Assembly (NCBI GenBank): GCA_020063565.1
Contig: JAICDB010000006.1
Span: 155,630-219,629, forward strand
Source of the DNA: Clostridiales bacterium
Lineage (GTDB): Bacteria > Bacillota > DSM-16504 > Desulfitibacterales > JAICDB01
Reading direction: 5' to 3'
DNA: 64,000 bases
Positions within the stretch are counted from its first letter, which is position 1; the number at the start of each line of letters is the position of its first letter. The notes below the pieces were generated by a model. That model did no database searches. It was not told where the DNA came from and saw only the letters and a list, made by a program, of their open reading frames with translations. Positions 8,248 to 17,054 of the stretch are shown here, piece after piece. A program made the position numbers and the translations under genes.

Positions 8248-8790
8248 GTGGATGTCATATCAAAGGAAAAGTATTTAAAATTGTATAAAATGTTAGATGT
8301 TAGTCCCATAGAAGGAGATTGCGGAAAATTATGTAATGAAGTCTGTTGTAAAGTCAAAAATTCTGATTTTGGAATCTATCTTTTACCTAACGAGGACAGT
8401 ATTTTTACCGGAAAAGAAGAATGGCTGATCTGGGAAAAGCATAGCACTGAGGATTATGACTTTCCCCCCAGTTGGCAAGGGGAAGTATTCTTTATTCGCT
8501 GCCAAGGCTTTTGTCCCAGGGATAAAAGACCGCTGCAATGTCGCACATTTCCTTTAGCGCCTCATATTGATGAAATGGGAAAATTGCATGTTATCTGGGA
8601 AACCTTAGAATTACCTTATAAGTGTCCATTAATTGAGAATAATATCGAGTTAAATCCTCTCTTTATAGAAAGGGTTTTTTCAGTTTGGAAAGAACTTATA
8701 AAAAATTCTCTGATAAAAGACCTGGTAATTTGGGACTCTAAACAGAGAACTATAGATGGAACAAATATTGTTAGTTTAAAGAGTGATTAA
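8248..8790 (+). CDS. Cysteine-rich YkgJ-like protein (putative metal-chelating)
   Basis: About 180 residues. Cysteines cluster as CGKLCNEVCCK near the N-terminus and CQGFCPRD...LQCRTFPLAPH in the middle, with a late KCP. This resembles the YkgJ/CxxCxxCC family of putative zinc- or iron-chelating proteins, whose function is unknown. The open frame reaches GTG 8239, but that codon overlaps the AGAAGG site, so GTG 8248, eight bases downstream, is the likelier start. It overlaps the 3' end of the convergent zinc-ribbon gene by 15 bases. Confidence 0.75.
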   Translation: MDVISKEKYLKLYKMLDVSPIEGDCGKLCNEVCCKVKNSDFGIYLLPNEDSIFTGKEEWLIWEKHSTEDYDFPPSWQGEVFFIRCQGFCPRDKRPLQCRTFPLAPHIDEMGKLHVIWETLELPYKCPLIENNIELNPLFIERVFSVWKELIKNSLIKDLVIWDSKQRTIDGTNIVSLKSD

Positions 8791-9030
8791 CTCAACATTT
8801 ATCCTCTTATCTTTACCACACTGTGGACAAGAAAGAAGATGAACACACGCTTTTCCCAGGTTATTTTTGGATCCCCATCCCTCATCCAGTAAACTTGAGT
8901 CCTGATATGGGCTGTAATCACCTAAAAAACTATTTACAGGACCATTATCCTGCAGTAATGCGCCACAATTAGGGCAGTTATAATGATTTATATAGGTAAG
9001 ACCATTACAAATAGGGCATAGTAAATCCAT
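8776..9030 (-). CDS. Small double zinc-ribbon protein
   Basis: 84 residues with three CxxC knuckles: CPIC (5-8), CPNC (19-22) and CPQC near residue 69. The last follows an acidic, low-complexity middle. One knuckle pair likely forms a zinc ribbon and the third may be an unpaired knuckle or dimer contact. The ATG at 9030 has a GAGGTTC site. It is convergent with, and overlaps by 15 bases, the YkgJ-like gene. Function unknown. Confidence 0.7.
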   Translation of the reverse strand: MDLLCPICNGLTYINHYNCPNCGALLQDNGPVNSFLGDYSPYQDSSLLDEGWGSKNNLGKACVHLLSCPQCGKDKRINVELITL

Positions 9031-9163
9031 TTTTTGAACCTCTTTTCATGGCAATTTTTTCAAATATATTATAGACTGGGGATAAAACAATTATTCAACA
9101 AGCACAAAAACTCTTAACTCTGATTGAATAGCTTAACATAAATAATTATCTAAGCTAAGTAAC

Positions 9164-9193
9164 AGAAAAAGCACTTAAAAAAGTGCTTTTTCT
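9164..9193. terminator. Terminator between small genes
   Basis: AGAAAAAGCACTT, loop AAAA, AAGTGCTTTTTCT: a perfect 13-bp stem carrying its own A/T tracts, so it can act in either direction. It lies just downstream of the 9197-9361 gene. Confidence 0.8.
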
Positions 9194-9196
9194 AAT

Positions 9197-9361
9197 TTAA
9201 TACCCCTCATCAGATGATTCCATTAAATTGCAATTATCCACTGAGCAAATGTTTCCGCATATAGGGCATTTTTCTGAACTACTGCCGGAAATTTCAAACA
9301 TGTTTCCACAGCGACTGCATTTAAAACTTCTTGAAGCATTCTCAGGTTGATAAGTTGTCAT
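9197..9361 (-). CDS. Small rubredoxin-like (rubrerythrin C-domain-like) protein
   Basis: 54 residues from ATG 9361 to TAA 9197. The core FKCSRCGNMFEI...KCPICGN is the CxxC...CPxC pattern of the rubredoxin-like domain at the end of rubrerythrins, which binds one iron or zinc. Two more cysteines (C40, C45) follow in a short acidic tail. The ribosome site is weak (AGGGCG, seven bases before the ATG). A terminator follows at once. A rubrerythrin-like protein lacking this domain is encoded at 11055-11474, so the two could form a split redox pair (inference). Confidence 0.65.
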   Translation of the reverse strand: MTTYQPENASRSFKCSRCGNMFEISGSSSEKCPICGNICSVDNCNLMESSDEGY

Positions 9362-9600
9362 TATTCGCCCTGGTTACTAAAATCTGTACAATTCGTTACT
9401 AAAAATCTTTCAGATTTGTATAGATTATCCTTAATTTAACTTTAGTCTTGTACAGATTGCTAGTAATCAGGTAATTTCACTCCCTCCTAATAAGTATTAG
9501 TAGCTTAGTAAGATTGTTCTTTTTTTGTATAGGTTTATATAGATTATAAAAAGCTGCTTCAACCTCCCTTTTTAGGTCTGGTACTTTATTTAGTATTCAC
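9362..9600. other. AT-rich intergenic stretch, no gene seen
   Basis: Nothing convincing on either strand. Related short words (TGTACAGATT, TGTACAATT, TTGTATAGATT) recur near 9385, 9415 and 9453, but they do not form a regular array. Confidence 0.4.
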
Positions 9601-9741
9601 CACAGGAAGGCATTTATACCTAACATATTTCTTCGACAATCTAAGCTTCAAAAAACAATTATTTTTATTACCCATGATCTTAACGAAACATTTAAAATAG
9701 GTGACCGGGTAGCAGTAATGAAAGATGGAAAAATATATTGA
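9601..9741 (+). pseudogene. C-terminal fragment of a glycine-betaine/proline-type ABC ATPase (OpuCA/ProV-like)
   Basis: An open frame encodes ...[19 protein letters not shown] and then [17 protein letters not shown], stop. [11 protein letters not shown] is the Walker-B-following H-loop region of ProV/OpuCA ATPases, and the [10 protein letters not shown] strand follows it as in that family. The preceding Walker A, Q-loop and signature motif are absent and there is no start codon or ribosome site. This is a remnant of a lost osmoprotectant transporter operon. Confidence 0.75.
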
Positions 9742-9821
9742 AAAGTTTGTTCAAGACATTGATAGATCTAGAATCTTGCAGCCAAACATATAATATCAAG
9801 CCTACAGCAATTACAAACAGG

Positions 9822-9844
9822 CCAAAGGTTTGACCTTTGGCCTT
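9822..9844 (-). terminator. Terminator of alr
   Basis: GGCCAAAGG, loop TTTGA, CCTTTGGCC spans the last bases of alr; on the minus strand it is followed by TGTTTGT. Confidence 0.6.
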
Positions 9845-10964
9845 AGTCAATATATACCCTCGGCAGTCTTTTCCCCATCCGAGAAACTACCTCATAAGAG
9901 ATAGTACCTACTTTCCCGGCAACCTCATCAACACCTATCCTCTCTTTTCCCTGTGCACCAATTATAACAACTTCATCTCCAACTTGAACACGTGCTAGAG
10001 AGGTTAAGTCCACCATAAATTGGTCCATACATACTCTGCCCGCTATAGGACACCTTTCACCTCTTATCAAAACCTCTCCTTGATTTGATAGTAGCCTGAA
10101 AACACCGTCAGCATAACCCATGGGTACTGTGCCTATTATAGACCCCCTAGTAGTTTTAAAGGTACAGCCGTAACTAATAGGAGTATCAGGTGGAACTGCT
10201 TTGACATGCGATAACTTGGCCTTAACTTTCATGACAGGATAAAGGTCAACCTTTGGATTTACTGCCATTAAGGGGTCAGGATATATACCATATAAAGATA
10301 TTCCTGCACGAACCATGTTAAAATGCATCTCTGGAAAATTGATAATTCCTGCACTATTTGCAAGGTGCTTTATGGGGATATTTATTCCTTTTTGTGTCAG
10401 TTCATCTGTAAATTTTTTAAATCTCGTTAGCTGTTTTCTGGAAAAATTATTATCCGCTTGATCTGCGACTGCTAAATGACTGTATATACCCTCTATAAAG
10501 ATATTAGGTAATTTAGATATTCTTATAATTTCATTAAATGCATCTTCTCCCGGCAAAAAGCCAATTCGCCCCATACCAGTGTCAACTTTAACATGAATTG
10601 CTGCTATAGCTCCCATTTCCCGTGCAATTTTGTTCAACTCAGCAGCCTGTCCATAATTATAAATTGTAGGAGTTAACTGGTATCTTATTAACTTTGGATA
10701 ATCCTCCTCCGGGGTATATCCTAAGATTAAAATACGTTCCGTAAAACCATTTTCTCTTAATTCTACTCCTTCTTCTAAAATGGCAACTGCAAAAAACTTG
10801 ACATCCTCCTGCCTTAATATTTCAGCTATTTTTACAGCTCCATGACCATAACCGTCAGCTTTGATAACTCCTATTAATTCAGTTTCTGCTGAAAGTAATT
10901 TTTTTAAATTTCTAATATTTTTTCTTAAAGAATTTAAATCGACTTCAATCCATGCAGGTCGCAA
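9843..10964 (-). CDS. alr: Alanine racemase
   Basis: 373 residues, typical length. The PLP-binding lysine K35 lies in VIKADGYGHG, and the second catalytic tyrosine in ISYGCTF (near 262). The substrate-loop motif GYADGVFR follows. It interconverts L- and D-alanine for peptidoglycan synthesis, and in spore formers also for controlling germination. It starts with TTG at 10964, seven to eight bases after AGGGGG; no ATG is available near the conserved N-terminus. Monocistronic, with its own terminator. Confidence 0.96.
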   Translation of the reverse strand: MRPAWIEVDLNSLRKNIRNLKKLLSAETELIGVIKADGYGHGAVKIAEILRQEDVKFFAVAILEEGVELRENGFTERILILGYTPEEDYPKLIRYQLTPTIYNYGQAAELNKIAREMGAIAAIHVKVDTGMGRIGFLPGEDAFNEIIRISKLPNIFIEGIYSHLAVADQADNNFSRKQLTRFKKFTDELTQKGINIPIKHLANSAGIINFPEMHFNMVRAGISLYGIYPDPLMAVNPKVDLYPVMKVKAKLSHVKAVPPDTPISYGCTFKTTRGSIIGTVPMGYADGVFRLLSNQGEVLIRGERCPIAGRVCMDQFMVDLTSLARVQVGDEVVIIGAQGKERIGVDEVAGKVGTISYEVVSRMGKRLPRVYID

Positions 10965-11017
10965 AGCAAAATCCCCCTAATATTTAACTAAAACTTTAAT
11001 TAAAATTATATCATAAA

Positions 11018-11047
11018 AACACCCCTTTCTTGAAAGAAAGGGGTGTT
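11018..11047 (-). terminator. Terminator of the rubrerythrin-like gene
   Basis: AACACCCCTTTCTT, loop GA, AAGAAAGGGGTGTT; minus-strand reading ends in a T-rich tail. Confidence 0.85.
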
Positions 11048-11054
11048 CATTAGA

Positions 11055-11474
11055 CTATGAAAAATACCTATCTAAAAGACCTTGCAGCGCCCTTGCATGG
11101 CGTGCTTCATCTTTAGAAGATTCATCAAAGAAGTCATGAGCCGGGTCAATTCCTTCTTCCTTAGCTTTTGTTGCAGCTTCTTTTTTCTTTTTATTTGCCA
11201 TCTGCTCCCCTTTAAGCATTTTTTCAATATTTTCCTTGGTGCTCTGTGAGATTACCCCATTTAACTCTGCAAAATGGGCAGCATGTATTGCTTCTTCCCA
11301 CGCTATACATTTAAGCACTCCAGCAACCTCAGGGTAGCCTTCCCTTTCAGCCTGACGTGCCATTGCCAGGTATATACCTACTTCACTATTTTCACCGCTA
11401 AAATTTTGTTGTACAGCCTCTTCAACTCCGGTTCCTTTAGTAACACCTAGTTGAACTTCATTAACTAAATCCAT
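11055..11474 (-). CDS. Rubrerythrin-like ferritin-superfamily protein without rubredoxin domain
   Basis: 139 residues with two diiron-ligand half motifs: E in [15 protein letters not shown] with EEAIHAAHF, and [10 protein letters not shown] near the C-terminus. Rubrerythrins use this site as an NADH-linked peroxide reductase in anaerobes. The C-terminal rubredoxin domain is missing, and a Lys-rich insertion ([11 protein letters not shown], about 92-102) sits between the two helix pairs. The ATG has AGGGGTG upstream. The small rubredoxin-like protein at 9197-9361 could supply electrons (inference). Confidence 0.88.
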   Translation of the reverse strand: MDLVNEVQLGVTKGTGVEEAVQQNFSGENSEVGIYLAMARQAEREGYPEVAGVLKCIAWEEAIHAAHFAELNGVISQSTKENIEKMLKGEQMANKKKKEAATKAKEEGIDPAHDFFDESSKDEARHARALQGLLDRYFS

Positions 11475-11568
11475 TTTTTCACCCCTTGAAACATTTGTTA
11501 TTATTGTATACCTTGGAATATATTTTTATTCAAGAGATAAATTTTTCAAAAAAATAACAAAAACACCG

Positions 11569-12303
11569 TTATACTGTTGTAATTATTGAATAAAGACCGA
11601 CCATAATTAGCAAGAAGAGAACTACATTTTTAAATTTTTCTGCCGGCACGGTTTTAAAAATTTTGCTACCTATTTTAAGTCCTATAAATATAAATGGTAA
11701 AAGAGTCAGAGCTGTCGTAAAGGTGTTTAAAGGTATACTGCCGGTTGTGGCTAGGGTGATAAAACTGGATGGATAAATTAACACAAAATAGGCAACTGTT
11801 GTTGCTCGAAATTTTTCCTTTGTTAGCTCTAAATTGCTTAATAAAAGTACAATGGGAGGTCCCGGCATTCCTATGCTACTTGTCAAAATACCTGAAATAG
11901 TTCCCGTAATAAATTGAATTTTTTTGTTATTACTATTGATTCTAAAGCGAATTTTTAACGTCATTAATAAACTTAAAATTATAATAGTAAAACTAATTAT
12001 TATTTTAAGTATGCCTACATTAACAGTCTTAAAAATAAAAACACCCACAGGTAATCCGAAAATAGCTCCCAGAAAAAGCTTTTTTACCATATCCCACTGT
12101 GTTTCTTTTTTAATCTTAAAAAGGAGCGTTAAAAGCCCACAAAATGACAATATTATGCTTAATCCCACTGCCATTTTAGGATTATAAATCATAATTAAAA
12201 AAGGAATAGCCGCAAGTCCAAACCCAAATCCTGTAATTGATTGTATAGTGGCTGCAGAAGTAATAACAATTGCTCCCTGTATCCAAGTGGTAGTTTCAGG
12301 CAT
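11569..12303 (-). CDS. TauE/SafE family sulfite/organic-anion exporter-like membrane protein
   Basis: 244 residues with about eight hydrophobic segments and the family-typical GFGFGLAAIPFL near the N-terminus and GMPGPPIVLLL mid-protein, consistent with two repeated halves. TauE/SafE proteins export sulfoacetate, sulfite or related anions; the substrate here is unknown. The frame is open to 12360, but ATG 12303 (MPETTTW) directly follows GAGGTGG and is the better start. Confidence 0.85.
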   Translation of the reverse strand: MPETTTWIQGAIVITSAATIQSITGFGFGLAAIPFLIMIYNPKMAVGLSIILSFCGLLTLLFKIKKETQWDMVKKLFLGAIFGLPVGVFIFKTVNVGILKIIISFTIIILSLLMTLKIRFRINSNNKKIQFITGTISGILTSSIGMPGPPIVLLLSNLELTKEKFRATTVAYFVLIYPSSFITLATTGSIPLNTFTTALTLLPFIFIGLKIGSKIFKTVPAEKFKNVVLFLLIMVGLYSIITTV

Positions 12304-12360
12304 AGTATCCACCTCAAAATTTATATTGATATCATAAAAAGTATATTCATCAAAATTCAT

Positions 12361-12384
12361 AAAGCTCCCATTAGGGAGCTTTAT
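12361..12384. terminator. Terminator between sdpI and the TauE gene
   Basis: AAAGCTCCC, loop ATTA, GGGAGCTTT, followed by TATATAT on the plus strand. It sits downstream of sdpI on the minus strand, where the A-tract becomes a T-tract. Confidence 0.7.
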
Positions 12385-12407
12385 ATATATTCCATATTTT
12401 CACTATT

Positions 12408-13064
12408 TTATCCTTCATTAATTTTAAATATTAAATATGAATATATAGTGGATATAATTATAACTGCTATTACTGAACCAATTGTAATAACAAACCCTAC
12501 TTTATCACTTGTTAAAATACTACTTAGAATTAAAATACCGGCGCCAACATATAAAATACCACCTAATCTGTGGGTCTTCCTCCAAACAGTTTCACTAGCT
12601 AACGTCCAGGGAGTTTTAATTCCAAAAAAATAATTATGTCTTATTTGTGTCATATAGTTACCCATGGCTACAAACAAAATTCCTATAGCTATCCTTACAA
12701 ATCTTCCTACATCAATAGGGTAATTAAAAGCAGCAAGTAAAGTTATGGTATAGAGCGAAAGAAAAAATAACACTAATCCAACCATTACAACATTATAAGC
12801 CCTTGGAAATTTGGAATAATTGGTTCTTTGAGGATCAATTCTCGGGAGAAAAACCATTAAGATATACACCCCTAAAGTAATTAAGGGAAGTCCAAATGCA
12901 CCAAAAAATCTTCCCGAGTAACCATCTACTTCACCGCGAATATTCCAATGGGTTGGAACTCTATCCGGCAAATGACTGTAAACAAGCATACCCACAACTA
13001 AGGAAAATATAATTATTCCAAGCAAAAAGGGATTTATTTTAGGTAGTTTATCATTGACCTTCAT
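12408..13064 (-). CDS. sdpI: SdpI-family membrane protein (DUF1648, immunity/signal protein)
   Basis: About 218 residues with six predicted membrane segments and the N-terminal DUF1648 motif HLPDRVPTHWNIRGEVDGY. In B. subtilis SdpI gives immunity to the toxin SdpC and sequesters the repressor SdpR at the membrane. The conserved C-terminal part RHNYFFGIKTPWTL...WRKTHR is present. ATG 13064 sits eight bases after AAGGAGG and overlaps the sdpR 3' end by 14 bases, so translation is coupled. No sdpC-like toxin gene is nearby. An upstream in-frame start at 13097 has no good site. Confidence 0.85.
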   Translation of the reverse strand: MKVNDKLPKINPFLLGIIIFSLVVGMLVYSHLPDRVPTHWNIRGEVDGYSGRFFGAFGLPLITLGVYILMVFLPRIDPQRTNYSKFPRAYNVVMVGLVLFFLSLYTITLLAAFNYPIDVGRFVRIAIGILFVAMGNYMTQIRHNYFFGIKTPWTLASETVWRKTHRLGGILYVGAGILILSSILTSDKVGFVITIGSVIAVIIISTIYSYLIFKINEG

Positions 13065-13335
13065 TTTTAGTATCCTCCTTACCAGAATGAAATTCAATTA
13101 CCCACTGTAATAATTCCTGAAATACAGTGGTATTTAAAGAGTAATAAATATTTTGTCCTCTCCTCTCATCCAAGACAAGATTAGCGTGCTTCAATACATT
13201 AAGATGATGAGAAATACTGGGCTTACTGATATTAAAATGCTCCGCAATTTCCCCTGCAGTCATATCATTTCTTTTTAAAAGATTTAAAATCTCTCGTCTG
13301 GTCTTATCCGACAAAGCTTTAAAGATGTTATTCAT
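13051..13335 (-). CDS. sdpR: ArsR-family repressor, SdpR-like
   Basis: 94 residues. The winged helix-turn-helix has EIAEHFNISKPSISHHLNVLKHANLV as recognition region and a wing with ERRGQNIYYSL. It lacks the metal-binding cysteines of ArsR/SmtB, as expected for the SdpR subgroup, whose signal is the membrane protein SdpI. It is the first gene of a two-gene unit with sdpI and likely represses its own promoter through the palindrome at 13361-13384. Confidence 0.88.
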   Translation of the reverse strand: MNNIFKALSDKTRREILNLLKRNDMTAGEIAEHFNISKPSISHHLNVLKHANLVLDERRGQNIYYSLNTTVFQELLQWVIEFHSGKEDTKNEGQ

Positions 13336-13360
13336 TAATTATAGATTACACCACCTTTAG

Positions 13361-13384
13361 ATATTTAGAAAATTATCTAAATAT
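13361..13384. promoter_or_regulatory. Putative SdpR operator palindrome
   Basis: ATATTTAG, eight-base spacer, CTAAATAT: a perfect 8+8 inverted repeat 26 bases upstream of the sdpR start codon. This is a typical autoregulatory position for ArsR-family repressors. Confidence 0.6.
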
Positions 13385-13430
13385 ATAATAAAAAAACCTC
13401 ACTCTATTGTCAATGTATCTATTTAGCGAT

Positions 13431-13467
13431 AAAAAAAGCTGTAAGTGTGATGGTAGTCCACTTACAG
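13431..13467 (-). terminator. Terminator of tex
   Basis: CTGTAAGTG(G) and CACTTACAG pair around a short loop; the minus strand continues with CTTTTTTTAT. Confidence 0.8.
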
Positions 13468-13493
13468 TCTAGATATGCAATGTTCAAGTATAC

Positions 13494-15587
13494 TTATTGT
13501 AATCGTTTTAAAGATATACGATTTCTTGTGGTATCTACATTTAATACTTCCACCTGCAATATATCTCCTACGGCAACCACTTCATGGGGGTCCCTTATGA
13601 ACCTATCACTCAACTGAGAAATATGGATAAGGCCATCCTGGTGAACTCCTATATCTACAAAGGCTCCAAAGTCACAGACATTCCTTACAACACCCTGCAG
13701 GGTCATGCCTTCTTTTAAGTCTTCTATTTCCAGAACATCTTCCCTCAATAAGGGCTTCTGGAGTTCCTCCCTGGGATCCCTACCGGGTTTTCTAAGTTCC
13801 TTTACTATATCATTTAAGGTAGGAACTCCCACGTCATATTCTTGTGCCAATTTTACTATATTAAGTGGTTTAAAGATACCCTTCCAACCTACCTCATTTA
13901 AAAGTCTTTCCGCAATATGATAGCTTTCCGGGTGAACCCCAGTATTATCAAGAATTTGCTCACTTTCAGGAATCCGTAAAAAACCTGCACACTGCTCAAA
14001 TGCCTTTGGGCCAAGGCCCTTAACTTTCTTTAGTTCTTCGCGGGATTTAATTCCCTTGTTTTCCTCACGGTACTTTACAATATTTTCTGCAACCTTTTTT
14101 GTGATCCCGGATATATACCCCAAAAGTGCTCTTGACGCAACATTCAAATCTACCCCCACGGAATTAACAACGTCTTCTATAACCTTCTCCAGCTTTTCCT
14201 TTAAAAGCTTTTGATCCACATCATGCTGATACTGGCCCACGCCGATAGATTTAGGATCAATTTTCACTAATTCTGCCATTTGATCCTGGGCCCGGCGCGC
14301 AATGGATACAGCACCTCGCAATGAAACATCTAAATCGGGGAACTCAGCTTGTGCAATTTCACTAGCTGAATAAACACTGGCACCTGCTTCATTCACTATT
14401 ATGTATTCTACCTTAAACGCTATTTCCTTAATGGTGTCTGCTATGAATTTCTCCGCTTCACGACTGGCAGTACCGTTTCCTAACGATATTAAAGTAATAC
14501 CATGCTTTTCTATCAGCCGTATAAGCTCTTTACGAGAATTTTCCATTTGATTTTGAGGAGGTGTGGGGTATATTACACCTGTATCAAGTAGAGTTCCGTG
14601 CTCATCTACCACAGCCAATTTGCAGCCGGTTCGGTATGCCGGGTCAAATCCAAGCACTACCTTCTCTTTAATTGGAGGCTGAAGCATCAAGTTTTTAAGA
14701 TTTGTACCAAACACCTCTATAGCCTTTCTTTCAGCTTCCTCAGTTAAGCTGTTTCGAATTTCCCTTTCTACTGCCGGTGCAATTAGCCTCTTATAACTAT
14801 CTTCTATTGTACTTTGGAGAAAATTTTGGTGAAGTCCATCCTTAAAAAGCTTTTTATATATCTTTCTTAATATTTCTTCCTCATCTGTCTGGAGTTTTAC
14901 AGAGAGATAACCTTCATTTTCTCCACGGTTAATTGCAAGTATTCTATGGGAAGGGAGATTTTTTATTTCTTGACTGAATTCGTAATACATTTCAAATGGG
15001 GATATTTCATCCCTGGTTTTTTTAGTCATAATTTTCCCTTCAGAAGTTATAGAACGTACCATTTTTCTTATTTCCGGGTTATCAGAAATCCATTCAGCTA
15101 TTATATCTGATGCTCCGCTCAGGGCTTCTTCAGGAGTTTCCACCCCTTTTTCGGGATTTATGTATTTTGATATTTCCTCTTCCATATTAAAATCTTCTTG
15201 TTTATATATCTTAAGAGCCAAAGGTTCAAGTCCTTTTTCCTTGGCCTTGGTAGCCCTGGTTTTCCTTTTTGGTCGAAAAGGTCTATAAATATCTTCTACT
15301 TCTTGTAAAGTAGCAGCCTTTTCTATTTTTTCCTGGAGTTCCTTTGTCAGTTTGCCCTGCTCATGAATTAATCTCGTAACTTCTTCCTGGCGAGCTTTTA
15401 AATTACGAAGGTATTTTAATCTCTCTTCTAAATGACGCAAAGTAGCATCATCAAGACCTCCCGTTACCTCTTTGCGGTAGCGAGCTATAAAAGGCACAGT
15501 ATTATCCTTATCTAGCAAATCAACAGTATTTTCAACTTGAGAATAAGAAATTTTTAGTTCCTCAGACAGTTTCTTTATAACGTCCAT
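13494..15587 (-). CDS. tex: Tex family RNA-binding transcription accessory protein
   Basis: About 697 residues in the standard Tex order: an N-terminal helical region (1-190), a YqgF/RNase-H-like domain (about 310-450, with GFDPAYRTGCKLAVVDEHG), helix-hairpin-helix repeats (LLGYISGITKKVAENIV and KGLGPKAFEQCAGFLRI), and a C-terminal S1 domain (about 625-697, with GVVRNVCDFGAFVDIGVHQDG). Tex binds RNA and acts with RNA polymerase. The frame is open to 15602, but ATG 15587 after AAGGTGAG is the better start. It has its own terminator. Confidence 0.95.
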   Translation of the reverse strand: MDVIKKLSEELKISYSQVENTVDLLDKDNTVPFIARYRKEVTGGLDDATLRHLEERLKYLRNLKARQEEVTRLIHEQGKLTKELQEKIEKAATLQEVEDIYRPFRPKRKTRATKAKEKGLEPLALKIYKQEDFNMEEEISKYINPEKGVETPEEALSGASDIIAEWISDNPEIRKMVRSITSEGKIMTKKTRDEISPFEMYYEFSQEIKNLPSHRILAINRGENEGYLSVKLQTDEEEILRKIYKKLFKDGLHQNFLQSTIEDSYKRLIAPAVEREIRNSLTEEAERKAIEVFGTNLKNLMLQPPIKEKVVLGFDPAYRTGCKLAVVDEHGTLLDTGVIYPTPPQNQMENSRKELIRLIEKHGITLISLGNGTASREAEKFIADTIKEIAFKVEYIIVNEAGASVYSASEIAQAEFPDLDVSLRGAVSIARRAQDQMAELVKIDPKSIGVGQYQHDVDQKLLKEKLEKVIEDVVNSVGVDLNVASRALLGYISGITKKVAENIVKYREENKGIKSREELKKVKGLGPKAFEQCAGFLRIPESEQILDNTGVHPESYHIAERLLNEVGWKGIFKPLNIVKLAQEYDVGVPTLNDIVKELRKPGRDPREELQKPLLREDVLEIEDLKEGMTLQGVVRNVCDFGAFVDIGVHQDGLIHISQLSDRFIRDPHEVVAVGDILQVEVLNVDTTRNRISLKRLQ

Positions 15588-15643
15588 TTTCTCACCTTCC
15601 ATTTATTGCTACAAATTATTATACCATTATCCTATTATAATAG

Positions 15644-15664
15644 AAAAACCGGCTCTATGAGCCG
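15644..15664 (-). terminator. Terminator overlapping the end of the metal-dependent hydrolase gene
   Basis: CCGGCTC, loop ATA, GAGCCGG followed by TTTTTC on the minus strand; the stop codon lies inside the loop. Confidence 0.75.
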
Positions 15665-16611
15665 GAAAAATCTACAACTTTAATATTTTTTTGCTGGCTA
15701 TAAGGATGAAACAAACCCTTAATCAACTGCTGTTGTTTATTAAAAAAGCCTGTTGCGCTATGTATAAACTCATCCTTGAACAGATAGCGCAAATCTACAA
15801 ATTTTACTTCATGTCCATATTTTTTGCGTTTACAAAAAACGTGAAAAATAGGAGTAAATTCTTTAAACATTTTTCCCAGACGGCTATCAAGGGCTGCCTT
15901 GACAACAGGATGGTTTCGTTGTTTTCTAAAAATCTTTTTAACCTTTAGCTTCCATGAAAAGAATTTCATTTCTCCAACTATCAATTTGTTGTTACACTCA
16001 ACCAAAAAATGCCAATTCCAAATACTAACCATTGAGGGTAAAACATTAACCTTTATAATTTTATCACCATATCTATTTATTAAAATTTTGCGGATCTTAA
16101 TAGCTATCAAATAGCGAAAAACAAGATACATTATAAGAGCACTTGTTCCAAACCAAGTTGATAAGTGGGAATAGAAACGTCCCACAATTGTTGACAGCAT
16201 TATTAATACCAGTACGGGATCAAAAATTGTTAAAATACCTATATTTAATTTTTTGTTATTAAAAGGCCACAAGGCTTTAGCCCCATAGGAATTAAGAACA
16301 TCAAGAACTGTATGCGAAAGCCCCCCTACAAAAGTCCATAAAAAGAGCGTACTAAATTCTGCCTGAGGATAAAATAATAACAAAAGACCTGTAATTAGAA
16401 AAGCAAAAATACCCAATCCAAAAATAGAATGAGAAAATCCACGGTGATACTTGAGGTAACACATATCGCCCTTTAGTTGAAAAACTATATCTAAATCCGG
16501 TGCGACAGAACCAAGCATTGCACCAAGATATATTGGCTCTGATATGGAAAGTTCACGGCCGGAAAATGAAGCAACTACAGCTCCGGCAAGTGTATGTGTA
16601 ATGGGATCCAT
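15655..16611 (-). CDS. YdjM/LexA-binding-type membrane metal-dependent hydrolase (DUF457)
   Basis: 318 residues. The N-terminal half has four to five membrane segments with the family motifs MDPITHTLAGA, a DLD pair (SVAPDLDIVFQ), HRGFSHSI, and SHTVLDVLNSYGAKALWPF. These Asp/His residues are the expected metal ligands. The C-terminal 150 residues are soluble and basic. Members are called inner-membrane metal-dependent hydrolases; substrates are mostly unknown. The frame is open to 16650, but ATG 16611 follows AGGAGGGGAG and matches the conserved MDP start. Confidence 0.85.
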   Translation of the reverse strand: MDPITHTLAGAVVASFSGRELSISEPIYLGAMLGSVAPDLDIVFQLKGDMCYLKYHRGFSHSIFGLGIFAFLITGLLLLFYPQAEFSTLFLWTFVGGLSHTVLDVLNSYGAKALWPFNNKKLNIGILTIFDPVLVLIMLSTIVGRFYSHLSTWFGTSALIMYLVFRYLIAIKIRKILINRYGDKIIKVNVLPSMVSIWNWHFLVECNNKLIVGEMKFFSWKLKVKKIFRKQRNHPVVKAALDSRLGKMFKEFTPIFHVFCKRKKYGHEVKFVDLRYLFKDEFIHSATGFFNKQQQLIKGLFHPYSQQKNIKVVDFSGS

Positions 16612-16777
16612 TCCTCTCCCCTCCTTTTGGACAAACTTTGCTGTATACAATTATATCATGGATTGATAGTAATTTTCACTGGACGTTGTTGTAAAAAATG
16701 CTTAATGTTGCTAGTTAAGTAGGTAGTTGCATCCAATTCCTATATAAGTTAAAATGGTGGAACAAGGAGGGAAGGGC

Positions 16778-16993
16778 ATGATTACTAAGGAAACTATTGC
16801 AAGAATTAATTATTTGGCAAGAAAGAAAAAATCTATAGGACTTACCCCGCAAGAAAAAAAAGAGCAACAACAATTAAGACGCCAGTATATAGATTCTATA
16901 AAAAAGCAGATTGTCACTAATCTTGATGCAAGCGGTATTCCCAAAAAGAAGCATGATGCAAACTGTTCTTGCGGTCGCAAAAATAAACATTAA
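16778..16993 (+). CDS. DUF896 (YnzC-type) small protein
   Basis: 71 residues. ITKETIARINYLARKKKS...GLTPQEKKEQQQLRRQYI is the two-helix DUF896 signature; the C-terminus CSCGRKNKH adds a CxC motif. B. subtilis YnzC is of this fold; its paralogue YneA-operon protein is SOS-linked, but the function is unclear. The ATG at 16778 follows AAGGAGGGAAGGGC. An in-frame ATG at 16754 has no site. Confidence 0.85.
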   Translation: MITKETIARINYLARKKKSIGLTPQEKKEQQQLRRQYIDSIKKQIVTNLDASGIPKKKHDANCSCGRKNKH

Positions 16994-17000
16994 GAAGATA

Positions 17001-17042
17001 ATACCGGGTTTTCAGCAAATAGTAATTGGTGAAACCCGGTAT
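17001..17042. terminator. Terminator between convergent genes
   Basis: ATACCGGGTTT and AAACCCGGTAT form an 11-bp stem around a 20-base loop, separating the DUF896 gene and the SIMPL gene. Confidence 0.6.
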
Positions 17043-17054
17043 AATTAGTTTAAT

